Shown one piece after another: positions 37,399 through 46,721 of a DNA stretch of 64,000 nt; the first letter of the stretch is position 1; each line of letters begins with the position of its first letter. The stretch spans positions 24,132 through 88,131 of the forward strand of contig NZ_PJZI01000021.1 of assembly GCF_002858805.1 (NCBI RefSeq). The letters are read 5' to 3'. Made by a program: the position numbers and the translations under genes. The notes under the pieces are model-generated. The model ran no database searches. It saw nothing but the letters and a program-made list of their open reading frames with translations, and was not told the origin of the DNA. The stretch comes from Chimaeribacter arupi. GTDB lineage: Bacteria; Pseudomonadota; Gammaproteobacteria; Enterobacterales; Enterobacteriaceae.

Positions 37399-38601
37399 AT
37401 GTTTCAGTACATCCACACCCATCATGAGCAGCTGATTATTTTTTTATTCTCTGTGGTGTTAGGCGGTGCATTACCGGTCGGCATTTATATTGGCCGGAAA
37501 AATATCCGCGCCATCCGTTCAGCGCTGCTGCTGGAATTGGTGAAAGTCTTTGAGCTGACCGGGCATAAAACCATCCCCTCTATGGAAGTGATGAAATATA
37601 AATACCATGTTGATGAGGGCAGCGGCGTCAGCCAGGCCGATGATGGCGGGGGCGTCTTTGGCTATTATATTGTGCCGGTGATGTTATATGTCTGCCTGAC
37701 AATCTTCTGTTTTTATATCTCTCTCGATACGCTTTATCATATTTATCTGCTTAAAATTGAAAAGTTGAAAGAGAGTGATTACCTCTCCCGGCTGGTCTTT
37801 ACCTTTACTTTTTTGGGCGCCTATCTCTGGACGCTGCAATACCTGCTGCGGCGGGTCGCTAATTTTGACTTGTCGCCTATCTCCTATTTCCGCGCCTTCT
37901 TCCGCATTTTATTGCCGCTGGTAATTGTCGGGGCGATCTATTACAGCGGCGTCATGAATGAAAGCAGTGAAACGGTCATCAGTACCGGCCAGGCCGCCGT
38001 CAATAAAGCCGGCAGCGCCACCCTGATGATTGTGGCCATTGCGCTGCTGGTGGGCCTGTTCCCGCTGGCGTTTATTGATGTGCTGGTGGCGCGTTTCCCG
38101 AAGCTGGTGGGGCGGCGGGTGGATCAGGACGATAAACGGCTGATGAAAGAGTATCCGCTGGATATGATCATCGGTATCGATCCGTTTATGAAATTCCGGC
38201 TTGGGGAGTTTGAAATCGAGGATGTGCAGAATCTGGCGACCGCCAACCCGATCCAGCTGTTTGTGGAAACCCCCTACGGGCTGTATGAGGTGATTGACTG
38301 GGTGGCGCAGGCGCAGTTGATCATCGCTGTCGGCTCGAAAAAAACGTTCCAGTTACGTGAGCTGAATATCCGCACGGTGTTTGACCTCGAGCGCATCGGC
38401 CCGGACCGGGATCTGCGTAACCGGCTGTACCGGATCCTGCTGGGGGACCCGGCGGTCTCGCTGGCCGATCCCGGCGGCAACCGCGGCGACGCGCTGGACA
38501 CCCTGATCGACATCATCCGTGACGATCTGTACGTCGCCCGCTTGCGGCAGATCTGGGAGATTATCCTCGCCAAGATCAGTGATTCCACCGGGCCGCGTTA
38601 G
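37399..38601 (+). CDS. Unrecognised membrane protein with cytosolic C-terminal domain
   Basis: I do not recognise this 400-residue protein. About five hydrophobic segments are visible (residues 11-31, 89-115, 132-150, 168-184 and 207-231), then a cytosolic tail of some 170 residues. In the tail, [39 protein letters not shown] and [16 protein letters not shown] look like repeated helix-hairpin-helix-style units. Codon use is more A/T-rich in the first half than in its neighbours, a possible sign of transfer. GGAGG precedes the ATG. It follows the SUFU gene by 275 bases; a link is not shown. Confidence 0.7.
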   Translation: MFQYIHTHHEQLIIFLFSVVLGGALPVGIYIGRKNIRAIRSALLLELVKVFELTGHKTIPSMEVMKYKYHVDEGSGVSQADDGGGVFGYYIVPVMLYVCLTIFCFYISLDTLYHIYLLKIEKLKESDYLSRLVFTFTFLGAYLWTLQYLLRRVANFDLSPISYFRAFFRILLPLVIVGAIYYSGVMNESSETVISTGQAAVNKAGSATLMIVAIALLVGLFPLAFIDVLVARFPKLVGRRVDQDDKRLMKEYPLDMIIGIDPFMKFRLGEFEIEDVQNLATANPIQLFVETPYGLYEVIDWVAQAQLIIAVGSKKTFQLRELNIRTVFDLERIGPDRDLRNRLYRILLGDPAVSLADPGGNRGDALDTLIDIIRDDLYVARLRQIWEIILAKISDSTGPR

Positions 38602-38737
38602 GGGGCAGGCCCCCATTTTCACTCCCACAATGAAACTGTTACCCGGTAACCCGGCTGTATCCGGTCGTTCAGGGCGGCTATGCTTGTGGCCTGAGGTGCG
38701 CTGCGGCGCACTGCCACCTACTCTGAAGGAGCTGAAG

Positions 38738-39745
38738 ATGAAAGCCATCGCCTATGAGCAACCCGGCCTGCCGATTAATGACCCGCAGTCGCTGTTTGAT
38801 ACCGACCTGCCTGAGCCGCAACCCGGCGCGCGTGACCTGCGGGTGCAGGTGAAAGCGATTGCCGTGAACCCGGTGGACACCAAAGTGCGTGCCGGCGGCG
38901 ACACCAACGGGCCGCGCGTGCTGGGCTGGGACGTCGCCGGGGTGGTGGAGTCGGTCGGGCCGGAGGTGACGCTGTTCAAACCGGGTGATGAGGTGTTCTA
39001 TGCCGGATCGCTTATCCGCCCCGGCTGCTACAGCGAATTGCATCTGGTGGATGAGCGCATCGTCGGCCGTAAACCGGCCTCGCTTAACTTTGCCGACAGC
39101 GCCGCGCTGCCGCTGACGGCCATCACCGCCTGGGAGCTGCTGTTTGACCGGCTCGGCGTGGCGGAGCAGGGCGGCGAAGGCGATACGCTGCTGATTGTCG
39201 GCGCAGCGGGCGGCGTTGGGTCGATCCTGACCCAGCTGGCCCGCCAACTGACCCGCATGACGGTCATCGGCACCGCCTCACGCGGCGAAACGCAGGCGTG
39301 GGTAACGCAACAGGGCGCACACCATGTGATTGACCACCATCAGCCGCTGGCCCCGCAACTCAACGCGCTCGGCATTGAGCAGGTGACGCACGTCGCCAGC
39401 CTGACCCACACCGACAGCCACTATGCGCAGCTCATCGAGGTGCTGGCACCGCAGGGCAAACTGGGGCTGATTGATGACCCGGCCTCGCTGGATGCCATGC
39501 CGCTCAAGCGCAAGGCGATTTCCCTGCACTGGGAACTGATGTTCACCCGTTCAATGTTCGAAACGCCGGACATGATCAAACAGCATGAACTGCTGAACCG
39601 CGTGGCTGACCTGCTGGACAGCGGGGTGCTCCGCACCACCGTCGGCCAGCATTTCGGTACCATCAACGCAGAAAACCTGCGGCGCGCCCATGCGCTGCTG
39701 GAGTCCGGCGCGTCACGCGGCAAAACGGTGCTGGAAGGCTTCTGA
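38738..39745 (+). CDS. Zinc-type alcohol dehydrogenase/quinone reductase family protein
   Basis: A 335-residue medium-chain dehydrogenase of the quinone-oxidoreductase branch. It has the GroES-like start with AIAVNPVDTKVRAG and VLGWDVAGVVESVG, and a Rossmann fold with LLIVGAAGGVGSILTQLARQL, then THVASLTHTDSHYAQLIEVL. It lacks the structural-zinc cysteines of true ADHs. GAAGGAG precedes the ATG and a terminator follows. NADPH-dependent reduction of quinones or enones is the family role; the physiological substrate is unknown. Confidence 0.87.
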   Translation: MKAIAYEQPGLPINDPQSLFDTDLPEPQPGARDLRVQVKAIAVNPVDTKVRAGGDTNGPRVLGWDVAGVVESVGPEVTLFKPGDEVFYAGSLIRPGCYSELHLVDERIVGRKPASLNFADSAALPLTAITAWELLFDRLGVAEQGGEGDTLLIVGAAGGVGSILTQLARQLTRMTVIGTASRGETQAWVTQQGAHHVIDHHQPLAPQLNALGIEQVTHVASLTHTDSHYAQLIEVLAPQGKLGLIDDPASLDAMPLKRKAISLHWELMFTRSMFETPDMIKQHELLNRVADLLDSGVLRTTVGQHFGTINAENLRRAHALLESGASRGKTVLEGF

Positions 39746-39761
39746 TCCCCCGTGTTTCCCG

Positions 39762-39790
39762 CCCGGCAGGCTCCCGCCTGCCGGGTTTTC
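39762..39790 (+). terminator. Terminator of the quinone-reductase-like gene
   Basis: CCCGGCAGG (39762-39770) pairs with CCTGCCGGG (39777-39785), followed by TTTT. Confidence 0.88.
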
Positions 39791-39932
39791 CCCTGTGCGG
39801 TACTTCTCCGAAAAGCGGCGTTTTGTCGCACCGTTCACCCTCACGGCTGGTCAGCCGGGAAATCGCGGCTATCCTTTTGACAGCAAGCATGTTTATCCAG
39901 GGCAGCACGATCTGATTATCAGGAGGAGTTCC

Positions 39933-40856
39933 ATGTCCCGTTCCACCCTTATCGGGCGCTGGCTGGCGGTGGCGCTGGTCGCCGTGTCCGGTCTGGCGCA
40001 GGCGGCTGACGCCGTACGCGTCGGCTCGAAAATTGATACCGAAGGCTCACTGCTCGGCAACCTGATCATCCAGGTGCTGGAGGCCAACGGCATTAAAACC
40101 ACCAACCGCCTGCAACTCGGCAACACCAAAGTGGTGCGCGGGGCGATTACCGCCGGTGAAATTGATATTTACCCGGAGTACACCGGCAACGGCGCGTTCT
40201 TCTTCTCACAAGACAGCGACCCGGCCTGGAAAAATGCCCAGGCAGGTTATGACAAGGTAAAACAGCTGGACTACGACCAGAACAAGATTGTCTGGCTTGA
40301 CCCGGCCCCGGCCAATAACACCTGGACGATTGCGGTACGCCAGGATCTGGCGCAGCAGAACCACCTGACCAGCCTGGATGACCTCGGCAAATACATCAGC
40401 GGCGGCGGCACCTTTAAACTGGCGGCCTCGGCGGAATTTATCGAGCGGCCGGACGCGCTGCCCGCCTTCCAGCAGGCGTACCATTTCACCCTGAAGCAGG
40501 ACCAGTTGCTGTCGCTGGCGGGCGGTGACACCGCCGTGACCATCAAAGCCGCCGCGGAGCAGACCTCCGGCGTCAACGCCGCGATGGCCTACGGCACCGA
40601 CGGCCCGGTGGCGGCGCTCGGCCTGCAAACCCTGAGCGACCCGCAGGGCGTGCAGCCGATTTATGCCCCGGCACCGATCATCCGCGAGGCGGTGCTCAAC
40701 CAGCATAAAAACATCCCGGCGCTGCTGAAACCGGTGTTTGCCTCACTCGACGGCCCGACGCTGCAAAAACTCAATGCGCAGATTGCCGTCGGCGGGCGTG
40801 ACGCGAAAAAAGTGGCGCAGAAATACCTGAAAGATAAAGGCTTCGTGAAATCCTGA
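39933..40856 (+). CDS. osmF: Osmoprotectant-type ABC transporter binding protein OsmF
   Basis: OsmF (YehZ) is the periplasmic glycine-betaine-like binding protein of the YehZYXW transporter. The 307-residue product has a signal peptide (MSRSTLIGRWLAVALVAVSG, cleaved after AQA) and the OpuAC/ProX-like domain: VRVGSKIDTEGSLLGNLIIQVLE, LGNTKVVRGAITAGEIDIYPEYTGNG and YGTDGPVAALGLQTLSD. AGGAGGAG lies close to the ATG. It heads a four-gene operon in the same order as E. coli. E. coli OsmF binds glycine betaine weakly, and RpoS controls the operon there. Confidence 0.95.
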   Translation: MSRSTLIGRWLAVALVAVSGLAQAADAVRVGSKIDTEGSLLGNLIIQVLEANGIKTTNRLQLGNTKVVRGAITAGEIDIYPEYTGNGAFFFSQDSDPAWKNAQAGYDKVKQLDYDQNKIVWLDPAPANNTWTIAVRQDLAQQNHLTSLDDLGKYISGGGTFKLAASAEFIERPDALPAFQQAYHFTLKQDQLLSLAGGDTAVTIKAAAEQTSGVNAAMAYGTDGPVAALGLQTLSDPQGVQPIYAPAPIIREAVLNQHKNIPALLKPVFASLDGPTLQKLNAQIAVGGRDAKKVAQKYLKDKGFVKS

Positions 40857-42028
40857 TGCCGGACGCGCACCCAACGCCCCGGCTGAACCCGGTGCTGCTG
40901 TTGTTGACGGTGCTGCTGGCGCTGTCCCTTGCCGGGCTGGGGTTTGTCAGCCATGCGCCGAACCGGCTGGTGTCGGGCGAGGCGATGCCGCTGGCCGGGC
41001 TGCTGCACGCCACCGGCTGGCTGCGGTTGCTGCCGCTGGCGGGGCTGGCGGGGCTGGCCTGTTTGCCGCCCCGGCGCGCCGCCTCGCTGGCGGCGTTGCT
41101 GCTGGCGGAAGTCTTGCTGTTTACCCTGACGCAACAGGCCGGGCTGACGGCGCAGGCGCTCTCCGGCGGCGAGGAGAGCATTGCGCGCACCTCGCTCGGG
41201 GGCGGCTACTGGGCGGCGGCGGCGCTCTGCCTGCTGATTGGCGCGGACGCCGTGACCCACATCACGGCACAGCGCGGCCTGCGGCTGCTGCTCGGCGCGC
41301 AGATGGTGCTGCCGGTGGCGGCACTGCTGGTCAGCGGTCGGCTGGACGCGCTGTCGCTGATGCAGGAGTACGCCAACCGCGAAGAGGTGTTCAATGATGC
41401 GCTGTGGCAACACCTCGGCCTGCTCGGCGGTACGCTGTTGCCGTCGCTGCTGATCGGGCTGCCGCTCGGCGTGCTCTGTTACCGCTCCGCCCGCTGGCGC
41501 GCCCCGCTGTTCCCGCTGCTTAACATCATCCAGACCATTCCGTCGATTGCGCTGTTCGGCCTGCTGCTCGCCCCGCTGGCGGGGCTGGCCGCCGCCTGGC
41601 CGTGGCTCGCGCACCTCGGCATCAGCGGCATCGGCACGGCACCGGCGATTATTGCGCTGGTGCTCTATTCGTTGCTGCCGCTGGTGCGCAGCGTGGTGGC
41701 GGGGCTGGCGTCCGTCCCGGCTCATGTGCAGGAGGCGGCGCGCGGCATGGGCATGACGCGCGGCCAGCTGTTCCGGCAGGTGCAACTGCCGCTGGCGCTG
41801 CCGGTGATCCTCTCCGGCGTGCGCGTGGTGGCGGTACAGACCGTGGGGCTGGCGATGGTGGCGGCATTGATTGGCGCAGGCGGCTTCGGGGCCATTATGT
41901 TCCAGGGGCTGCTGAGCAGCGCGCTGGATCTGGTGCTGCTGGGGGTGATCCCGGTGGTGCTGATGGCCGTGGTCATCGATGGCCTGTTTACGTTTCTTGT
42001 CTCGGTATTGGAACCCCCCCGCAGATGA
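40856..42028 (+). CDS. yehY: Osmoprotectant ABC transporter permease YehY
   Basis: YehY is the larger permease of the OsmF transporter. The 390-residue protein has a hydrophobic N-terminal extension of about 190 residues and then the permease core with LPSLLIGLPLGVLCYRSAR, IIQTIPSIALFGLLLAPL, and the EAA-type coupling loop VPAHVQEAARGMGMTRGQLFRQVQLPLALPVI. The start overlaps the osmF stop by one base (TGATG), and the stop overlaps the yehX start, so translation is coupled. Confidence 0.95.
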   Translation: MPDAHPTPRLNPVLLLLTVLLALSLAGLGFVSHAPNRLVSGEAMPLAGLLHATGWLRLLPLAGLAGLACLPPRRAASLAALLLAEVLLFTLTQQAGLTAQALSGGEESIARTSLGGGYWAAAALCLLIGADAVTHITAQRGLRLLLGAQMVLPVAALLVSGRLDALSLMQEYANREEVFNDALWQHLGLLGGTLLPSLLIGLPLGVLCYRSARWRAPLFPLLNIIQTIPSIALFGLLLAPLAGLAAAWPWLAHLGISGIGTAPAIIALVLYSLLPLVRSVVAGLASVPAHVQEAARGMGMTRGQLFRQVQLPLALPVILSGVRVVAVQTVGLAMVAALIGAGGFGAIMFQGLLSSALDLVLLGVIPVVLMAVVIDGLFTFLVSVLEPPRR

Positions 42029-42963
42029 TTCAGTTTTCGCAGGTAAGTAAATTCTACGCCGGCAAACCGGTGGTGGATGACCTGACGCTCACCATCGCCG
42101 ACGGCGAATTCACGGTGCTTATCGGCACCTCCGGCTCCGGCAAATCCACCACGCTGAAGATGATTAACCGGCTGGTGGAGCATGACCAGGGCAAAATCCT
42201 GTTCGCCGGTGAGGAGATCCACGCCTTTAAGCCGCAGGATTTGCGGCGGCGCATGGGCTACGCCATCCAGTCGATTGGCCTGTTCCCGCACTGGACGGTG
42301 GAGCAGAACATCGCCACCGTGCCGCAACTGCTGAAATGGCCGAAGGCGAAAATCCGCGACCGCGTCACCGAACTGCTGGCGCTGCTGCACCTTGAGCCTG
42401 AATTGTTCCGCCACCGCTACCCGCACCAGCTTTCCGGCGGCCAGCAGCAGCGGGTCGGGGTGGCGCGGGCGCTGGCGGCTGACCCGGAAGTGCTGTTGAT
42501 GGATGAGCCGTTCGGCGCGCTCGACCCGGTCACGCGCAGTGCGTTGCAGGAGGAGGTGGCGCGCATCCACCAGATCTCCGGGCGTACCGTGGTGCTGGTG
42601 ACCCATGACATCGACGAGGCGCTGGCATTGGCTGACCGCATTGTGCTGCTCGATCAGGGCCGCGTGGTGCAGCAGGGCACGCCGCTGGCGCTGTTGCAGC
42701 AGCCCGCCAGCGCCTTTGTGCGGGACTTCTTTGGCCGCAGCGATCTCGGCATCAAGCTGCTGGCGCAGGCCCAGGTGGCGCAACGGGTGCGGCCGGGCCG
42801 TGCCGCCGGGGAGCCGGTGGCCGCCAGCCTGACGCTGCGTGATGCGCTGTCGCTGTTTGTGGCGCGCGGCACCCGCTGCCTGCCGGTGGCGGACGATCAG
42901 GGGCGGCCGCTCGGCGTGCTGCATCTGGAAGATTTAGTCGAGGAGGGCGGCGATGGGCGCTGA
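42025..42963 (+). CDS. yehX: Osmoprotectant ABC transporter ATPase YehX
   Basis: YehX is the ATPase of the OsmF system. The 312-residue protein has Walker [19 protein letters not shown], signature [19 protein letters not shown], Walker [14 protein letters not shown] and the H-loop [13 protein letters not shown]-terminal CBS-like regulatory part follows ([22 protein letters not shown]), as in other betaine/carnitine ATPases. The ATG at 42025 overlaps the yehY stop in an ATGA. Confidence 0.95.
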   Translation: MIQFSQVSKFYAGKPVVDDLTLTIADGEFTVLIGTSGSGKSTTLKMINRLVEHDQGKILFAGEEIHAFKPQDLRRRMGYAIQSIGLFPHWTVEQNIATVPQLLKWPKAKIRDRVTELLALLHLEPELFRHRYPHQLSGGQQQRVGVARALAADPEVLLMDEPFGALDPVTRSALQEEVARIHQISGRTVVLVTHDIDEALALADRIVLLDQGRVVQQGTPLALLQQPASAFVRDFFGRSDLGIKLLAQAQVAQRVRPGRAAGEPVAASLTLRDALSLFVARGTRCLPVADDQGRPLGVLHLEDLVEEGGDGR

Positions 42964-43708
42964 ACGGCGCGGCTGGCGGCGGTTGCGGTCGCCGCTGCTC
43001 TGGGCATTGATCCTGCTGGTGGCGTTTACGTTCGGCATGGGCGAGCTGGGCGGCCTGTTCCACTGGCTGTTCCCCACGCTGCAACGCCCGCTCTACCTGC
43101 AACAGGGCTTTCCGTCGCTGGTGTTGTCGCACCTGCTGCTGGTGGGCATCTCCAGCTTGATTGCGGTGGTGATTGGCGTGACCGCCGGGATTGCGGTGAC
43201 GCGTGACGCCGGGCGGGCGTTCCGGCCGTTGCTGGAGACACTGGTGGCGGTGGGGCAGACCTTCCCGCCGGTGGCGGTGCTGGCGGTGGCGGTGCCGGTG
43301 ATGGGCTTCAGCGAGAAACCGGCGATTCTGGCGCTGGTGCTGTATGGCCTGCTGCCGGTGGTGCAGGGCACGCTGGCCGGGCTGGGGTCAGTACCGGCGG
43401 CCAGCCGCGAGGTGGCGCTCGGCGTCGGCATGAGCCGCCGGCAGATGCTGATGCGCGTCGAGCTGCCGCTGGCCGCGCCGGTGATCATTACCGGCATCCG
43501 CACGTCGGTGATCATCAACATCGGCACGGCGGCCATCGCCTCCAGCGTCGGCACCCAGAGCCTCGGCTCGCCGATTGTGATTGGCCTGAGCGGCTTCAAC
43601 ACCGCCTATGTGTTACAGGGGGCGATTCTGGTGGCGCTGCTGGCGATCGTCACCGATATGCTGTTTGAACGCTGGGCTGCGGTGCTGCAACAGCGGCGCG
43701 GCGGCTGA
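42953..43708 (+). CDS. yehW: Osmoprotectant ABC transporter permease YehW
   Basis: YehW is the smaller permease of the OsmF transporter. The 251-residue protein has about six hydrophobic segments and the ProW-type core: [67 protein letters not shown], with the coupling helix. The start lies 11 bases inside yehX. It is the last gene of the operon. Confidence 0.95.
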   Translation: MGAERRGWRRLRSPLLWALILLVAFTFGMGELGGLFHWLFPTLQRPLYLQQGFPSLVLSHLLLVGISSLIAVVIGVTAGIAVTRDAGRAFRPLLETLVAVGQTFPPVAVLAVAVPVMGFSEKPAILALVLYGLLPVVQGTLAGLGSVPAASREVALGVGMSRRQMLMRVELPLAAPVIITGIRTSVIINIGTAAIASSVGTQSLGSPIVIGLSGFNTAYVLQGAILVALLAIVTDMLFERWAAVLQQRRGG

Positions 43709-43710
43709 GA

Positions 43711-43824
43711 TCAGGCCGGTGGGCCAATCAGCACGGCGTAACCGGCCAGCATCACCCCGCCAATGGCACCGAGTGCCATCAATGAGACCAGGCCAATCAC
43801 GATTTTTTTTGCAACATTGTTCAT
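43711..43824 (-). CDS. 37-residue predicted membrane protein
   Basis: This short frame encodes MNNVAKKIVIGLVSLMALG, then a glycine-rich hydrophobic stretch ending YAVLIGPPA. A single transmembrane helix with basic residues before it is predicted. AAAGGATAA lies nine bases before the ATG, a good ribosome site. It is too short for standard gene callers and lies between yehW, with which it converges, and the EamA gene, which is on the same strand 65 bases upstream of its start. I do not recognise a named homologue. Confidence 0.68.
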   Translation of the reverse strand: MNNVAKKIVIGLVSLMALGAIGGVMLAGYAVLIGPPA

Positions 43825-43889
43825 TTGGTTATCCTTTGGTTAGCAGCAGGATTATAGAGCCTTTCCTCCCGCTGGCAACCGGCACGGCC

Positions 43890-44801
43890 TCAGCCTTTCG
43901 CCGGGGGGGTGGTGGCCGGGCGGAACAGCAGCTTGCCGAGCGTCACCAGCAGCACCGCCGCCAGGATCACCGCCAGCGCCAGCCACTCAACCGCCGTAAG
44001 CCGCTCCCCGCCTAATCCGATGCCAATCAGCACCGCCACCATGGGGTTGACGTAGGCGTAGCTGGTGGCCAGCGCCGGGCGCACATTCTTCAGCAGATAC
44101 ATATAGGCGCTGACGGCGATCACCGAGCCGAACAGAATCAGGTAGCCCAGCGCCAGCAGGCTTTGGGTGGAGGGCGTGCCCGTGAGCTGCTCGCCGTGCA
44201 GTTGGCTGGTGAGCAGCAGTACCGCGCCTGCGATCAGCATCTCCGCGGCCCCGGCCATCGCCCCGGTGGGCAGCGGCAGGCGCGCGCTCCACACCGAGCC
44301 GAACGCCCAACTCAGCGAGGCGATCAGGATAAGCCCGGCGCCCCACGGGTTCCCGGCCAGGTTATGCCCGGTGTTGAGCAGCACAATGCCCACCAGCCCA
44401 ATCGCCACGCCGCTCCACTCCACGCGGCTGTGCGTGATGCCCCACAACCGGCTGAAGCAGAGCGTGAACAGCGGCACCGTCGCCACCATCACCGCCGCAA
44501 TGCCGGACGGCACCTGCATATGTTCCGCTACCGTCACCAGCCCGTTGCCCACCGCCAGCAACAGCACGCCAATCACCGCGGCCGCCAGCCACTGTTTGCC
44601 GGTCGGCAGCGCATGGCCGCGCAGCAGCAGGAACGAAAACAGCAGTACCCCGCCGCAAAGGTAGCGGATACCGGCCAGCATCAGCGGCGGGAAGCTCTCC
44701 ACCCCAATGCGGATGGCGAAATAGGTGGAGCCCCAGATAATGTAGAGGGCAAACAGGGCGGCCGCCAGCAGCCAGAACGCGCGCCGGGAAGTGTCAGTCA
44801 T
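43890..44801 (-). CDS. EamA (DMT) family transporter, YedA-like
   Basis: This 303-residue protein has ten hydrophobic segments and two EamA repeats, typical of drug/metabolite exporters such as E. coli YedA. Landmarks are ALYIIWGSTYFAIRIGVESFPPLMLAGIRYL, VATVPLFTLCFSRLWG, and GYLILFGSVIAVSAYMYLLKNVRPALATSYAYVNPMVAVLIG. The ATG at 44801 (MTDTSRRAFW) fits the family; 42 further upstream codons do not. It is divergent from the phosphate transporter. Substrate unknown. Confidence 0.87.
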   Translation of the reverse strand: MTDTSRRAFWLLAAALFALYIIWGSTYFAIRIGVESFPPLMLAGIRYLCGGVLLFSFLLLRGHALPTGKQWLAAAVIGVLLLAVGNGLVTVAEHMQVPSGIAAVMVATVPLFTLCFSRLWGITHSRVEWSGVAIGLVGIVLLNTGHNLAGNPWGAGLILIASLSWAFGSVWSARLPLPTGAMAGAAEMLIAGAVLLLTSQLHGEQLTGTPSTQSLLALGYLILFGSVIAVSAYMYLLKNVRPALATSYAYVNPMVAVLIGIGLGGERLTAVEWLALAVILAAVLLVTLGKLLFRPATTPPAKG

Positions 44802-44921
44802 GGTGGGTGTGTCATCCGTGGAGGGAAAAAAAGAGGCCACCAGATAACAACATCGCGGCCGCTTCTGCAACCCAAAACCGCGCCTTGTCGCCGGGGCTTT
44901 CCGGCCTGATGGCCGGCCATG

Positions 44922-44982
44922 TGTCAATTTACGTCAGAATTGCCGCCGGTCAGCCGGGGTTTTGTCAACTTAAGTCAAATTT
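44922..44982. promoter_or_regulatory. Pair of 20-bp direct repeats upstream of the phosphate transporter
   Basis: TGTCAATTTACGTCAGAATT (44922-44941) and TGTCAACTTAAGTCAAATTT (44963-44982) are closely related and start 41 bases apart. Each contains two GTCA blocks with a 10-base period. The pattern resembles a Pho box (CTGTCAT repeats, 11-base period) but the spacing differs. Which protein binds is unknown. Confidence 0.5.
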
Positions 44983-45064
44983 TCTGCCCGAGGGTTCATG
45001 CCTTTGTCACAATCCGCCGGTAACACTCAGGGTAAGTCCCACACATCCCGGAACGAGGCAGCCC

Positions 45065-46672
45065 ATGAGCGAGAAAACGATTTTCCCCCCGGCCGCAGTG
45101 GATTCGCGCCCGGATTTGACCGGCAAGAACCACCGGTTCACGCCGTTGTTTATCATCCTGGCGGCCCTGTGCGGGCTGGCGTTTGCCGGTGCCAACCTGT
45201 TCAGCGATGTCGCCGACGCCGGGCAGAACGTCAGCAGCACCAGCTATGTGCCGTTTTTGCTGCTCGGGCTGGCGCTGGTGATCGCGCTCGGCTTCGAGTT
45301 TGTCAACGGCTTCCATGACACGGCCAACGCCGTGGCCACGGTGATCTACACCCACTCGCTGACGCCGGGCGTGGCGATCCTCTGGTCGGGGCTGTGCAAT
45401 TTCAGCGGCGTGATGCTCTCCAGCGGCGTGGTGGCGTTCGGCATCATCTCGCTGCTGCCGGTAGACCTGATTTTGCAGGCCAGCTCCGGCCACGGCTTCG
45501 CGATGATCTACGCGCTGCTGTTTTCGGCAATTATCTGGAACCTCGGCACCTGGTACCTTGGGCTGCCGTCGTCGTCGTCCCATACGCTGATTGGCTCGAT
45601 TATCGGCGTCGGGGTGGCGAATGCCATTGACCACGGCCGCAGCGGGCTGGATGGCGTGAACTGGGATCAGGCGCTGAATGTCGCGTACGCCCTGCTGCTG
45701 TCGCCGGTGGTGGGCTTCGTCTGCGCCGCCGGGCTGCTGCTGCTGATGAAGAAAGTGATCCGCAACCGCCAGCTCTACGTCTCACCGGAAGGCAAACGGC
45801 CGCCGCCGCCGTGGATCCGTGGCTTACTGATCCTGACCTGTACCGGCGTCTCGTTTGCCCACGGCTCGAATGACGGCCAGAAGGGCATGGGGCTGATTAT
45901 GCTGATCCTGGTGGGCACCATGCCTATCGTCTACGCGCTGAACCGCTCCATCCCGCCGGAGCAAATCCCGCGGGTGGCGGCGCTGTCACAGGTCACGGAG
46001 CAGCAGTTGCTGAACGGGCAGCCTGCCGCGCTGAGCACACCGCCGCGCGATGTGCTGATCCAGTTTGTCAGCAGCGGTGACAATACTCCGCAGGTGCTGC
46101 CCGCGCTGAGCATGACGCTGCACAACATCGCCACGCAGATCAAACAGTACGGCTCAATGGACCGCATCCCGGCGCAACTGGTGGCGAACACCCGTAATGA
46201 TATGTACCTGGCCTCAGAGAGCATCAAGGCGCTGAAAACCCACGAGGTCAGCTTACCGGCAGAGACGCAGAACAACCTCGATGCCATGAAGCGGGAGCTG
46301 GACAACGCCACGCGCTTTATCCCGCTGTGGGTGAAAGTGGTGGTCGCGCTGGCGCTGGGGCTGGGCACGATGGTCGGCTGGCGGCGTATTGTGATCACCG
46401 TGGGCGAGCGGATCGGGAAAAACCACCTGAGTTATGCGCAGGGCGCGAGTGCGGAGCTGGTGGCGATGGTCACCATCGGCGCGGCAGACGGCTTCGGGCT
46501 GCCGGTGTCGACCACCCACGTGCTCTCCTCCGGCGTGGCCGGGACGATGGCCGCCAACCGCTCCGGCCTGCAAATGGCGACGCTGCGCAACCTGCTGATC
46601 GCCTGGGTATTGACCCTGCCGGTTTCGATTCTGATCTCCGCACTGCTCTATATGCTGTTTATCCGGCTGTAG
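45065..46672 (+). CDS. PiT-family inorganic phosphate transporter
   Basis: A 535-residue low-affinity phosphate transporter of the PiT family. Both conserved half-signatures are present: GFEFVNGFHDTANAVATVIYTHSL and, near the end, GFGLPVSTTHVLSSGVAG; there is also GVSFAHGSNDGQKGMGLI. Between the halves lies a soluble insert of about 140 residues (from AALSQVTEQQLL to NNLDAMKRELD), as in the longer bacterial PiT proteins, so it is not simply E. coli PitA-like in length. GAGG precedes the ATG. It is divergent from the EamA gene and alone on the plus strand. Confidence 0.92.
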   Translation: MSEKTIFPPAAVDSRPDLTGKNHRFTPLFIILAALCGLAFAGANLFSDVADAGQNVSSTSYVPFLLLGLALVIALGFEFVNGFHDTANAVATVIYTHSLTPGVAILWSGLCNFSGVMLSSGVVAFGIISLLPVDLILQASSGHGFAMIYALLFSAIIWNLGTWYLGLPSSSSHTLIGSIIGVGVANAIDHGRSGLDGVNWDQALNVAYALLLSPVVGFVCAAGLLLLMKKVIRNRQLYVSPEGKRPPPPWIRGLLILTCTGVSFAHGSNDGQKGMGLIMLILVGTMPIVYALNRSIPPEQIPRVAALSQVTEQQLLNGQPAALSTPPRDVLIQFVSSGDNTPQVLPALSMTLHNIATQIKQYGSMDRIPAQLVANTRNDMYLASESIKALKTHEVSLPAETQNNLDAMKRELDNATRFIPLWVKVVVALALGLGTMVGWRRIVITVGERIGKNHLSYAQGASAELVAMVTIGAADGFGLPVSTTHVLSSGVAGTMAANRSGLQMATLRNLLIAWVLTLPVSILISALLYMLFIRL

Positions 46673-46698
46673 GGCAGGGGGCGGGAAGGGGGCGCACG

Positions 46699-46717
46699 AA
46701 CCGGGATAATCCCGGTT
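46699..46717. repeat. Inverted repeat between phosphate transporter and mlrA
   Basis: AACCGGGA (46699-46706) and TCCCGGTT (46710-46717) form an 8-bp stem with a 3-base loop between the two convergent genes. It lacks a T-run; a weak two-way terminator or transcript-end hairpin is likely. Confidence 0.6.
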
Positions 46718-46721
46718 ATCC

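Noticed and set aside
44922..44982. Pho box upstream of the phosphate transporter.
   Set aside because: GTCA blocks have a 10-base rather than 11-base period and lack the CTGTCAT consensus, so I list them only as unexplained repeats.
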